From: SIG454 sp045646365
GTDB taxonomy: Bacteria; Bacillota; Clostridia; Monoglobales; Monoglobaceae
DNA length: 64,000 nt
Direction: 5' to 3'
NCBI GenBank assembly: GCA_045646365.1
Contig: JAZRKP010000084.1
Span: forward strand, 1 to 64,000
Each line of letters opens with the position of its first letter. Positions within the stretch are counted from its first letter, which is position 1. Position numbers and translations under genes: made by a program. Below are positions 28,921-36,745 of the stretch, one piece after another. Below the pieces are notes generated by a model, which was not told the DNA's origin, ran no database searches, and saw only the letters and a list, made by a program, of their open reading frames with translations.

Positions 28921-29040
28921 ACTCTGTGCGGATTATTCGGCTTTTCAAGATATGGTACAAATCATATACCTAAATTATCAACGTTTACCAATGCATTAGC
29001 TAAAGAGGCAAGTTTTAGATGTACAGGTCTGCAAAAACCG
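28921..29040 (+). pseudogene. Remnant of class II glutamine amidotransferase-like gene
   Basis: Reading from CTG at about 28929 gives CGLFGFSRYGTNHIPKLSTF and on to NALAKEASFRCTG, which looks like the N-terminus of class II glutamine amidotransferase (Ntn-hydrolase) proteins, where an initiator Met precedes the catalytic Cys. Here the Met codon is CTG and the match stops after about 37 residues. It is a fragment, not a gene. The identification is by eye only. Confidence 0.35.
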
Positions 29041-29081
29041 CCTCAAGTTCAAAGTCACCGATATTTACAATTTTACCTTCA

Positions 29082-29420
29082 TTAAATGATTGATAGTTTA
29101 TAACGCCACATTCCAGTTGTCGGTTTCCATTGTCCCGGGTATTTATCGTGCATATGCTGCGCTATAAGTTCTTCATTAAGTTCATCAATACCAATAGCTA
29201 AATCATTCCACCACGAAATATCAACGCTATGAAATTCAACTGCAAGGCAGTTCTGAACTGCATCTGCCGTGTGAATTGCTGCCATACAAGCTATCGGACT
29301 TTCCGCCATATGTATTGCCATAGCTACACCATATTTATCACACATATTTCCGAGCTTTTTCATTTACATCGCACCGCCAACTGTAAGCATGTCCGGATGT
29401 CCGATTTTCTCAACCGTATA
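29082..29420 (-). pseudogene. C-terminal fragment of enolase-superfamily (mandelate racemase-type) dehydratase
   Basis: The 93-codon open frame contains LGNMCDKYGVAMAIHMAESP, AAIHTADAVQNCLAVEFHS and PWW-like SWWNDL segments, typical of the last quarter of mandelate racemase/muconate lactonising enzyme family dehydratases. Just upstream, in a frame interrupted by a TAA, is YTVEKIGHPDMLTVGGAM, continuing the family similarity, so at least one disabling change separates the parts. Most of the gene (N-terminal capping domain and most of the barrel) is absent. It lies against the end of the AraC gene at 29429 and is probably a deletion remnant of a sugar-acid catabolic gene. Confidence 0.7.
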
Positions 29421-29428
29421 CCTATACT

Positions 29429-30244
29429 TTATTTGGTTGTTTCTTCTTTTATGCTTCCTGGCGATACTCCAAATGCCTTTTTAAATAATCTTTGAAAATA
29501 ACATACATCCGGAACACCAACTTCCGCCGCTACCTCAGCCAATGTATACTCTCCGCTCGAAATAATATCTCTTGCTTTTTTCATACGCAAATAATTTCTA
29601 TATGTTACCGGTGACATATTTTTATATCTTTTAAAATACCGTCGAAATGAACTTTCACTCAAATTGCACATTTTAGCAAGTTCATCCACCGCAACATCTT
29701 CTATGTAATGATTTTCAAGATAAATTATCCCCTTATAAATAACATTTTCCTTAAGTTTCAAATTTTTATACGTAGAATCAAGAAACAGCTGATAAATAAT
29801 TTTATAAATATATGCAAGGGTTTCAAACTTATACCCCAATGCCCCTTTTGTCCATATAGAATAGGCAGTCTCGAACATCTCCAGATAGATACCCAATTTA
29901 TCATTTGCAGCAATACAAATCGAATCAGGAAAGCTTATATATGGAATATTTGACATAAAATTTATGGAAATATATTTACCATCCTGATCATTCCCCCATC
30001 TTGAAACATATTCAACATCACATGGCAGAAAAACTATATCGCCTTCCTTTGCCTCAAGAGCAAAATCAGTATTTTCATTAAATACAATACAGCCTTGAGT
30101 AACATAAAAAAGTCTCAAAAAGGCTTTATCTCCCTTTTTGCAAACATAATAATCAGGAACTTTTACCGTATTTGAAAATACTCCAAATTTTCTAAATTCC
30201 ATATCCTGTATACTTGTAAATTCTACATTAAAATCAGTTTTCAT
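29429..30244 (-). CDS. AraC-family transcriptional regulator of the Gfo/Idh operon
   Basis: The 271-residue protein has an N-terminal cupin-type sensor (about 1-150) and a C-terminal two-HTH domain (about 170-265) with VAVDELAKMCNLSESSFRRY and YTLAEVAAEVGVPDVCYFQR. The ribosome binding site is weak (GGTGATG). It is divergent from the three-gene oxidoreductase operon at 30373; both promoters lie in the 128-bp gap, each with a 17-bp spacer. It most likely regulates that operon and itself. The mandelate-racemase fragment downstream suggests the locus was once larger. Confidence 0.85.
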   Translation of the reverse strand: MKTDFNVEFTSIQDMEFRKFGVFSNTVKVPDYYVCKKGDKAFLRLFYVTQGCIVFNENTDFALEAKEGDIVFLPCDVEYVSRWGNDQDGKYISINFMSNIPYISFPDSICIAANDKLGIYLEMFETAYSIWTKGALGYKFETLAYIYKIIYQLFLDSTYKNLKLKENVIYKGIIYLENHYIEDVAVDELAKMCNLSESSFRRYFKRYKNMSPVTYRNYLRMKKARDIISSGEYTLAEVAAEVGVPDVCYFQRLFKKAFGVSPGSIKEETTK

Positions 30245-30273
30245 TTCATCACCATTTTTCTAATCTTGCTCAT

Positions 30274-30302
30274 ATTGTACAATAAAAAGCTTATTTTGTA
30301 AA
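30274..30302 (-). promoter_or_regulatory. Promoter of AraC gene 29429-30244
   Basis: Minus-strand TTTACA (30297-30302), 17 bp, TACAAT (30274-30279), 30 bp before the start codon. Confidence 0.65.
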
Positions 30303-30331
30303 TAGACTTTTCAAAAATAAAATTATATAAT
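30303..30331 (+). promoter_or_regulatory. Promoter of Gfo/Idh operon
   Basis: TAGACT (30303-30308), 17 bp, TATAAT (30326-30331). The -35 is weak, as expected for an activator-dependent promoter, and it abuts the -35 of the divergent AraC promoter. Confidence 0.65.
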
Positions 30332-30372
30332 TAGTTTAGATAAAAAAATATATTCGGCTAAGGAGAACCAAT

Positions 30373-31665
30373 ATGAAGATAGGCGTTGTTGGAGTTGGTA
30401 AATTTTCTGATGATTTTATTCGTTTGTTTAACATCCATCCGGATGTTGACGAAGTAGTTTTGGCAGACCTTGACCAAAGTCGTGTTAAGGCATCTATGGA
30501 AAAACATGGAATTAAGCGAGGATTCAGCTCATTTGAAGATATGCTTGAAAATGCTCCTGACCTTGATAGTGTTGCTATATTCACGCAAAGACATTTGCAC
30601 GGTCCAATGATTATTGAGGCTTTAAAAAGAGGCAAACATGTTTACAGTGCAGTTCCAATCGGTTGTACTGTTGAAGAAATAAAAGAAATTGTTGAACTTG
30701 TTAAAGAGACAAGACTTACATATATGATGGGAGAAACCTGTTATTACTACCCTTGTGCAATATATTGCAGACAGAAATACAAATCAGGAGAAATGGGAAA
30801 TTTTGTATACGGAGAATCACAGTATTATCACGATATATGCGAAATGTATGATGATTTTTCACGTTCAGGCGGACCAAACTGGCAAAGAGTTGCTGGTATT
30901 CCACCAATGTTTTATCCCACACATTCAATTTCAATGATTTTCTCTGCTATTGACCAGTACGCAACAAAAGTGTCCTGTATGGGCCTTCGTGACAATCATC
31001 CTGACAATATCTACGGGGAAGGGAAAAACAACTGGGATAATCCGTTCAGTAACGAAACGGCTCTTTTCCAAATGTCAGGTGGCGGAATTGTAAGAATCAA
31101 CGAATTCCGCAGAGTCGGAATAAACAAACCATCCTCCTATATCACTTGTTTCTACGGTGATAAAGGTGCTTACGAATGTTCTGTTACAAATCATTCCTAC
31201 CAAAGAGGTATAGCCAGCGGAGAAACACCTTATATCGAAGATGTCGGTCATTTAATAAACACAATCGAATATAACGAGGATTTGAAAAACGGAACTATGG
31301 ATATGGAACATGATCCAATTTCGGTTAAATATATTGAAGGTTTCGCAGCAATCCAAGACCGAGCAAGACTTCCAAAAACAATGCGAGATACCCGTAAATT
31401 TTCACATTATAATTCACACCCGTTCTTGGTTGACGACTTTGTCCGTGCTGTTATTTCCGGAAAACTTCCTCCAAATAACGCATGGGACAGTGCAAGGTAT
31501 ATGATTCCCGGTCTTGTTGCACACGAAAGTGCACTCAAGGGCGGAGTTCTTCTTGATATTCCTGATATGGGTAACGCACCTGAAGACTGGGAAAAACTTA
31601 CATACGAAATTAAAGAAAATTACGAGGATATGAGCAGATATTATGATGTTGAGTGTATGCATTGA
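30373..31665 (+). CDS. Gfo/Idh/MocA-family oxidoreductase lacking the EKP lysine
   Basis: The 430-residue protein starts after AAGGAGA. The N-terminal Rossmann domain begins IGVVGVGKFSDDF, and the C-terminal alpha/beta domain includes GGPNW and FYPTHSISMIF. Members oxidise or reduce sugars and cyclitols with tightly bound NAD(P). The usual EKP motif, whose lysine helps catalysis, is replaced by SAVPIG (about residues 97-102). The conserved His in PTHS is kept. It is the first gene of a three-gene operon with a sugar isomerase and a second, canonical family member. The substitution suggests altered chemistry, possibly 3-keto-glycoside processing; this is inference. Confidence 0.85.
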   Translation: MKIGVVGVGKFSDDFIRLFNIHPDVDEVVLADLDQSRVKASMEKHGIKRGFSSFEDMLENAPDLDSVAIFTQRHLHGPMIIEALKRGKHVYSAVPIGCTVEEIKEIVELVKETRLTYMMGETCYYYPCAIYCRQKYKSGEMGNFVYGESQYYHDICEMYDDFSRSGGPNWQRVAGIPPMFYPTHSISMIFSAIDQYATKVSCMGLRDNHPDNIYGEGKNNWDNPFSNETALFQMSGGGIVRINEFRRVGINKPSSYITCFYGDKGAYECSVTNHSYQRGIASGETPYIEDVGHLINTIEYNEDLKNGTMDMEHDPISVKYIEGFAAIQDRARLPKTMRDTRKFSHYNSHPFLVDDFVRAVISGKLPPNNAWDSARYMIPGLVAHESALKGGVLLDIPDMGNAPEDWEKLTYEIKENYEDMSRYYDVECMH

Positions 31666-32404
31666 TATGATGTTTTCTTACTGCGATTTTTACGACAGAT
31701 TTGATGAAGTCAAGAACTGCGGTATTAACACAGTAGAATTCTGGAAATGGTCAAATAAGGATATAAATAAAATTCTCTCAAAACAGATGAATATTTCAAT
31801 TTTTAATATTGACAGTGCAGATAAGCAGCTCTCTTATGATTTATCAAGAGGTATTTTAAACGATGGACGGGTTGATGATTTTTTAACAGCACTTACAGAA
31901 AGTATTCCTGTATATAAACAATTAAATGCAAAAGGAATGATTGTTTTAATAGGAGAGCATAAAGACTATAACGAAGAAAATGTTATAAAATGCCTTAACG
32001 CCGCAAAACCAATTGTCGAAAGCGAAGGAATTACTCTTTTGATTGAGCCCCTGAATAATATCGATAGGGTTGGCTATTCTATGCCATATGCAACTCCTGT
32101 TTTTAATCTTCTGAAAAAAATTGATAGTCCAAATATAAAAATGCTTTATGATATTTATCATCAGAATATGATGAATGATTTTGACATTAACCAAATTAAA
32201 GAAAATATTGACCTTATCGGACATTTCCATGTGGCTGATGCACCGGGAAGGCATGAGCCGGGAACAGGAAATGTAGATTATATTGGAATATTAAAAGAAA
32301 TTTCAAAGCTCTCATATTCCGGATATATCGGTCTTGAATACAGGTCAACAAAAAAAGATTCAGAAACATTAGATTTTTCAAAGGAGGTGGGACTTCTTGT
32401 TTAA
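31643..32404 (+). CDS. TIM-barrel sugar isomerase/epimerase, hydroxypyruvate isomerase-like
   Basis: The 253-residue protein overlaps the previous gene by 23 bp. The xylose-isomerase-like barrel keeps all four expected metal ligands: Glu135 (LLIEPLN), Asp170 (YDIYH), His196 (HFHVADAPGRHEPG) and Glu232 (GLEYRS). The HEPGTGNVDY segment is characteristic of the Hyi/OtnI group. It probably isomerises or epimerises a keto-sugar produced by the neighbouring oxidoreductases. The start could also be the ATG at 31646. Cytoplasmic. Confidence 0.85.
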   Translation: MMLSVCIDMMFSYCDFYDRFDEVKNCGINTVEFWKWSNKDINKILSKQMNISIFNIDSADKQLSYDLSRGILNDGRVDDFLTALTESIPVYKQLNAKGMIVLIGEHKDYNEENVIKCLNAAKPIVESEGITLLIEPLNNIDRVGYSMPYATPVFNLLKKIDSPNIKMLYDIYHQNMMNDFDINQIKENIDLIGHFHVADAPGRHEPGTGNVDYIGILKEISKLSYSGYIGLEYRSTKKDSETLDFSKEVGLLV

Positions 32405-33473
32405 AGTTTGTATTATAAGCTGCGGAATGATTGCAAACTCTGCGCATATCCCCGCATATAAGCAATTCCCCGAAGATTATGAAATTGTCGCTGTATGCGA
32501 TTTAAATGAAAAAGCAGCCAAAGATACTGCCCAGAGACACAATATTCCTAATTATTACACAGATGCAAAAGAAATGTTGAAAACAGAAAAACCTGACATT
32601 GTTTCCATTTGTGTTCCTAACTGTTTTCATAAAGAATATACTATTATGGCACTTGAAAGCGGTGCAAATGTACTTTGCGAGAAGCCGCTTGCTTTTAAAT
32701 ACAGTGATGCTGTTGAGATGTTTGAGTGCGCAAAAAAGAATAACAAAACACTTATGGCGTGTCAGAATATGCGTTTCACCCCTGATAGACTTGCTGCGAA
32801 AAAATATATTGATGAAAACGATATTGGAAAGATATATTATGGTGAATTATCCCGTACAAGAAGACGTGGAATTCCGTTTTGGGGAAAATTTCACATGAAG
32901 CAAGTCAGCTGTGGCGGTGCATTTATCGATATTGGTGTCCATATGCTTGACGCACTTTTATGGCTTATGGGAAACCCTGAAGTCAAATCAGTCAATGCCT
33001 CTGTTGATTCAAATTATAAATACGAAATCGGCTCACTCAAGGGGAGTGGGGCACTTACAGGCAATGTTGATAATGCAAGAAAATTCAATCCCGACGAAAT
33101 GGATGTAGAGGATTTTTCATGCGGAGTAATAAACTTCAAAAATGGTGCTAAAATCTCATTCAAAGTTGCCTGGGCAACCAATATGCCTGATAGTGCCGAT
33201 ATTCGTTTAATTGGCAAAAACAAAGGAATTTATTTACCCGAATGTAAGCTTTATTTCGGCGAAGATGGTGAAGAAAAGATTGAAGAACAAAAATGCCTGT
33301 ATGATACAGCATTTCCCGGGCATATGTATATTACAGACAATCTGCGCCGTGTTTTAAAAGGTGAAGCAAAGCCTATAATAAAGCCAGAAGAAACAATCAA
33401 TGTTTCTAAAATCATTGAACTTGTCTATAAATCTGCTGAACTTAACAAAGAAATATATGCTGACGAATTATAA
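32397..33473 (+). CDS. Gfo/Idh/MocA-family oxidoreductase
   Basis: The 358-residue protein starts at TTG 32397, preceded by AAAGGAGGT, and overlaps the isomerase gene by 8 bp. The Rossmann motif is VCIISCGMIANSAHIPAY, the catalytic EKP is present in NVLCEKPLAF, and the C-terminal domain contains GGAFIDIGVHMLDALLW with the conserved His. It is a standard NAD(P)-dependent sugar or cyclitol dehydrogenase of the family. It may act as partner of the EKP-lacking member upstream, one making and the other consuming a keto-sugar. Substrate unknown. Confidence 0.85.
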   Translation: MFKVCIISCGMIANSAHIPAYKQFPEDYEIVAVCDLNEKAAKDTAQRHNIPNYYTDAKEMLKTEKPDIVSICVPNCFHKEYTIMALESGANVLCEKPLAFKYSDAVEMFECAKKNNKTLMACQNMRFTPDRLAAKKYIDENDIGKIYYGELSRTRRRGIPFWGKFHMKQVSCGGAFIDIGVHMLDALLWLMGNPEVKSVNASVDSNYKYEIGSLKGSGALTGNVDNARKFNPDEMDVEDFSCGVINFKNGAKISFKVAWATNMPDSADIRLIGKNKGIYLPECKLYFGEDGEEKIEEQKCLYDTAFPGHMYITDNLRRVLKGEAKPIIKPEETINVSKIIELVYKSAELNKEIYADEL

Positions 33474-33482
33474 TAATAAAGG

Positions 33483-33548
33483 AGAGGGGGGTGCGGACAT
33501 ATTCTTGGACCGATTATATTGCTAATCCGAATATGTCCACACCCCTCT
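33483..33548. terminator. Long G/C-flanked inverted repeat at convergent gene ends
   Basis: The arms are GAGGGGGGTGCGGACATATTC and its near complement ending in CCCCTC, with a perfect 10-bp inner part GGACATATTC/GAATATGTCC. The 24-nt loop can fold again through GATTA/TAATC. It sits 10 bp after the oxidoreductase operon and 20 bp past the stop of the minus-strand fragment at 33568, so it likely ends both. The GGACATAT core is shared with the hairpin of the dispersed repeat. Confidence 0.65.
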
Positions 33549-33553
33549 GCCCC

Positions 33554-33637
33554 AAAAATCTTTAAATTTAAACAACCTCTTCTTCCATTAAATTTATGTA
33601 TTCTTCAAACTTGTTCCAGTAGGATTTAAGTGTTTCC
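33554..33637 (-). repeat. Dispersed repeat, copy D (coding tail only)
   Basis: This copy matches copies A and B from the sequence AAAATCTTTAAA through the coding tail RETLKSYWNKFEEYINLMEE. The usual hairpin and distal part are missing; a different hairpin is found instead at 33483-33548. Confidence 0.7.
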
Positions 33638-34086
33638 CTAACCCAGCCTTTCTTTATTTCTCCATTCCATGAAGTAATAAATCCACCATCTATATTGTAT
33701 CTGGCCGCCAAAAAATTAGCAGCACGAATTAAACGTTTCTTTGACTTCTCATTACCAGTTTGTCTATAGCCCTCTCCCGCTGTATAGTCCCACATAAAGC
33801 CAACATCATGATGAAGTCCATCATACACTTCAAAAGCTCTATCCAGCAACTCTTCGTTTGATTTTGCAGCATCTATAAAACATTGTTTTCCTGTGTTTTT
33901 ATACAACAACCACATAAGTCCGCCCCAGAAACCATTGGTCCACCATGTAGGATCTTTATCATATCTTGTAACAAACTTATCGTTTTCTATGCTATCAGGG
34001 ATGAAATCTCTGTAGATTATTGCCTTATCCGACAATTTTTTCTCCATTTTATTTATAGTTTCATTAATCCAATTTATACAATCCAT
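33568..34086 (-). pseudogene. Truncated GH88-like unsaturated glucuronyl hydrolase fused to repeat tail
   Basis: The 172-codon frame starts after GGAGGG. Residues 1 to about 150 match the N-terminal half of GH88/GH105-type enzymes, with WWTNGFWGGLMWLLYKNTG, HHDVGFMW and GYRQTGNEKSKKR. The frame then switches at ..KKGWV to RETLKSYWNKFEEYINLMEE, the tail of the dispersed repeat, and stops. A full enzyme is about 370 residues, so the second half of the (alpha/alpha)6 barrel, with part of the active site, is lost. An active product is unlikely. The join looks like an insertion or recombination with the repeat. Confidence 0.75.
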
Positions 34087-34624
34087 ACAACACCCTCCAT
34101 TGCATATCCTTTATAAATATTATCATAGTTGCGTTCAGTTTTAAATATAATATATTACAAAAAATAAGGTAATTTTCTACAAAATTCAGAATAAAGCCGG
34201 AACCAACTGTATTGGACGAATCAATCATTTCTGCTAAATATTTAGTACGATTTTGCTCAATTAAAAATAAAAACAGTTTAAACACATTAAAGTGAATAAA
34301 CTGTTGTCTAAATGTGAATCTGAGAATAAAACATTTTACCATATCTTTAAATCCAGCTGTTTCTATTATTTGTTGATTTTTAGACTTCTGTAGCTGTAAC
34401 AGTTATAAAAACAAGTGACCCTCCAATGAGTATGCTTCTCATTCTCATTATTGTTCCGTCAGGCAGTCCTGTAAGTTTTGTATTGAAACATTACATTCTT
34501 CTAAAAATGAGTACATATTCCCCATTCCTTAAAACTTCATTCATATGGAAAGAAAGCAGTCTCAGGAGCATTTATGGAAACTACTTGATGTAACACTTTC
34601 TGTATTTTAGTATTAATCTCTTTT
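34087..34624. other. Gene-free accessory stretch
   Basis: No gene is supported here. A minus-strand open frame of 92 codons at 34064-34342 has no ribosome binding site and no family resemblance. A short open piece near 34385-34480 on the minus strand reads GLPDGTIMRMRSILIGGSLV to a stop and may be a gene-end remnant. The region appears to be decayed DNA. Confidence 0.5.
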
Positions 34625-35707
34625 TCAGCAATTACTTTCGCAACTATCTTGTTTTATAATTTTTTGAATTATAGAACCTATTTCATATTTCATGCTTGAA
34701 ACAGGAGAGTCAAGAACATGCTGAGCATAAAATGCAGTTATAGCATTTTCTCTGTCAATTAAAAGGTAAGAACCCGCTGCACCGCCCCATCCAAAATCAG
34801 TTTTTGTTTCATCTTTGGGACATCTGACCCCCAAGCCATATCCATATTCGACAAGTCCATATTCTTTCAGTTGATTATCATCCAGCTGATTTTTAACCAT
34901 TATATCCACCGTTTCAGGCTTTAATAACTTATATGTCCGCAACCCCTCAAGAAACTTTATGTAATCTTCCACAGTTGAGATACATCCGGCTCCGCCACTT
35001 TCATATTCTGTACCAAATTTAAAAGAAAAGATTGTTTTTTCGATACGGTCAGCATTTTCACCTTTATATTGCGCACATAACTTGTCAACCTCGGCATCAT
35101 CAAGTAAAAAAGTAGAATTTATCATTCCTAGTGGTTCAAATATATTTTTTCTCACATACTCTCCGAATCGTACACCGGATATGACCTCAACCAAAGCTGC
35201 TAAAATATCATGTGATAGACCATACATCCATTTTGTCCCTGGTTCAAACGCCAGAGGCATTTTCGCAAGATACTTCATAAATTCCCGTGTCTGACATTTC
35301 CCATCCGTTGCTTTTCTGCATGGTTCTGTTGCAGGATCACTATGATAGGAAAATCCCGATGTCATACAAAATAAATCTTTTACAGTAATGCTGTTTTCAG
35401 CTAATTTATTTCCTTCTTCCGTTTCTATATACATAGTTTCAAATTCAGGCATATACTTTGAAAGCTTATCTTCAAGCTTAAATAACCCTTTTTCATAAAG
35501 CTGAAGTGCTGCGACACAGGTAATAGGCTTTGAACAGGAATAAATATTATAGAATTCCTTGCCGTTCATTTTTATTTTATTTTCTTTGTCTGAATATCCT
35601 GCATAATGTCTATAAACACACTCCCCTTCATGATATACAATGCAATCATTTCCCGGTGTTCCTATTTCAATAAATTGATTTAATTTTTGTGTTAATTCAC
35701 TAAACAT
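34625..35707 (-). CDS. Serine hydrolase of the beta-lactamase/CubicO family
   Basis: The 360-residue protein has the SxxK motif Ser57-Cys-Ser-Lys60 in YNIYSCSKPITC, a Tyr in the expected second position near residue 162 (MYGLSHDIL), and a glycine-rich GWGGAAGSYLLID segment replacing the KTG/HxG motif. Such proteins are esterases, peptidases or transesterases rather than resistance enzymes in most cases. There is no clear signal peptide, so it is likely cytoplasmic. GAGGCG precedes the start. It stands alone among accessory genes. Possible role: removing acyl groups from glycans or secondary metabolites; unknown. Confidence 0.8.
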   Translation of the reverse strand: MFSELTQKLNQFIEIGTPGNDCIVYHEGECVYRHYAGYSDKENKIKMNGKEFYNIYSCSKPITCVAALQLYEKGLFKLEDKLSKYMPEFETMYIETEEGNKLAENSITVKDLFCMTSGFSYHSDPATEPCRKATDGKCQTREFMKYLAKMPLAFEPGTKWMYGLSHDILAALVEVISGVRFGEYVRKNIFEPLGMINSTFLLDDAEVDKLCAQYKGENADRIEKTIFSFKFGTEYESGGAGCISTVEDYIKFLEGLRTYKLLKPETVDIMVKNQLDDNQLKEYGLVEYGYGLGVRCPKDETKTDFGWGGAAGSYLLIDRENAITAFYAQHVLDSPVSSMKYEIGSIIQKIIKQDSCESNC

Positions 35708-35854
35708 ATCAACGCCTCTTTCTTCGTATAATTTTCTTCACCAGAATCATTTTCTCTATTTCCGGATTTACATCTCTTATAACTTAAAAACACTCCTCGA
35801 TTGATTTCAAAATAACTTCCTTTTCCGGAAATTCCATATCAGCACTCATTTCTT

Positions 35855-36745
35855 TTATACAATCTTAATTCCATATAGTTTTATGACTTCTTCTGCTTTT
35901 TGAAGTTCTTCCTCTGTAGGAAGTTTTTCAGGAAGAGTATTCAACATATCAAGCGATTCATATTTTGAACCTGCATAATTATGATATGGTAACACCCTTA
36001 CTTTCGTGAGATTTTTTAGTCCACTCATAAATTCGGCAATTTTTTCAATTTGTTCTGAATTAAAACCGGGTACAAACGGTATTCTGATTTCAATAGGTTT
36101 CCCGCAATCATCTATGTATTTTAAATTTTCAAGCACTATTTTATTAGACTGTCCCGTACATCTTATATGGACATTTTCATCAAACGCCTTAACATCATAA
36201 AGAAATACATCCGTATAAGGCATAACTCTTTCTATCGTTTCTTTTGAAACAAATCCACAGGTATCCACCGCTGTATTTATATTGTTTTCTTTTAACTCTT
36301 TCAGAAGTTCAACACAAAAATCAGCCTGGCATAAGCATTCTCCACCTGAAAGGGTAACTCCGCCTCCTGAATTATCATAAAAAGCTTTGTCTTCAAGCAA
36401 TATGGGCATAAGCTCTTTTACACTCATTTCCATGCCATAAAGATTTAATGCCCCGTTAAAACAAGCCTCTTCGCATTTTCCACAAGAAATACATTTATCA
36501 CGATCAAAAATATGTATTCCATTTTCAAATTTATGAGCATTTTGCATACACACTTTTATACATTCTCCGCAAGAAATACACTTATTTCTCCAAAATGCTA
36601 ATTGCGGTTTAAATCCGATTCCTTCAGGATTATGACACCACACGCATTTCAGCGGACACCCTTTAAAAAATACGGTTGTTCTTATTCCGTCACCATCATG
36701 CACAGCAAATCTTTTTATCTCAAATATTCTTGCTTTCATAATCAA
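35855..36745 (-). CDS. Glycyl radical enzyme activase (radical SAM, PflA family)
   Basis: The 296-residue protein has the radical SAM motif Cys30-x3-Cys34-x2-Cys37 in KGCPLKCVWCHN. It is followed by two [4Fe-4S] ferredoxin-like clusters, Cys56/59/62/66 and Cys85/88/91/95, as in activases of the dehydratase-type glycyl radical enzymes rather than of pyruvate formate-lyase itself. The start is TTG at 36745, 6 bp after GGAGAG and overlapping the enzyme's TGA by 4 bp; ATG at 36739 is an alternative. It would install the glycyl radical on the product of the gene upstream. Confidence 0.9.
   Translation of the reverse strand: MIMKARIFEIKRFAVHDGDGIRTTVFFKGCPLKCVWCHNPEGIGFKPQLAFWRNKCISCGECIKVCMQNAHKFENGIHIFDRDKCISCGKCEEACFNGALNLYGMEMSVKELMPILLEDKAFYDNSGGGVTLSGGECLCQADFCVELLKELKENNINTAVDTCGFVSKETIERVMPYTDVFLYDVKAFDENVHIRCTGQSNKIVLENLKYIDDCGKPIEIRIPFVPGFNSEQIEKIAEFMSGLKNLTKVRVLPYHNYAGSKYESLDMLNTLPEKLPTEEELQKAEEVIKLYGIKIV

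Larger units (their letters stand above)
28320..29081. other. Gene graveyard with repeat copy B and remnants
   Basis: No intact gene is seen. The stretch contains repeat copy B, a plus-strand remnant at about 28755-28920 that ends LYVIDIENEGDEI and a stop, and a plus-strand remnant at about 28921-29040 resembling the start of a class II glutamine amidotransferase. The rest is unassigned. Confidence 0.6.

Noticed and set aside
34064..34342. Minus-strand open frame of 92 codons
   Set aside because: It overlaps the start of the GH88 fragment, is rich in Phe/Ile as random AT-rich DNA is, and lacks a ribosome binding site.
34625..35707. Possible beta-lactam resistance gene
   Set aside because: The SxxK motif belongs to the broad CubicO/serine hydrolase group; no KTG motif or signal peptide typical of a true class C beta-lactamase is present.
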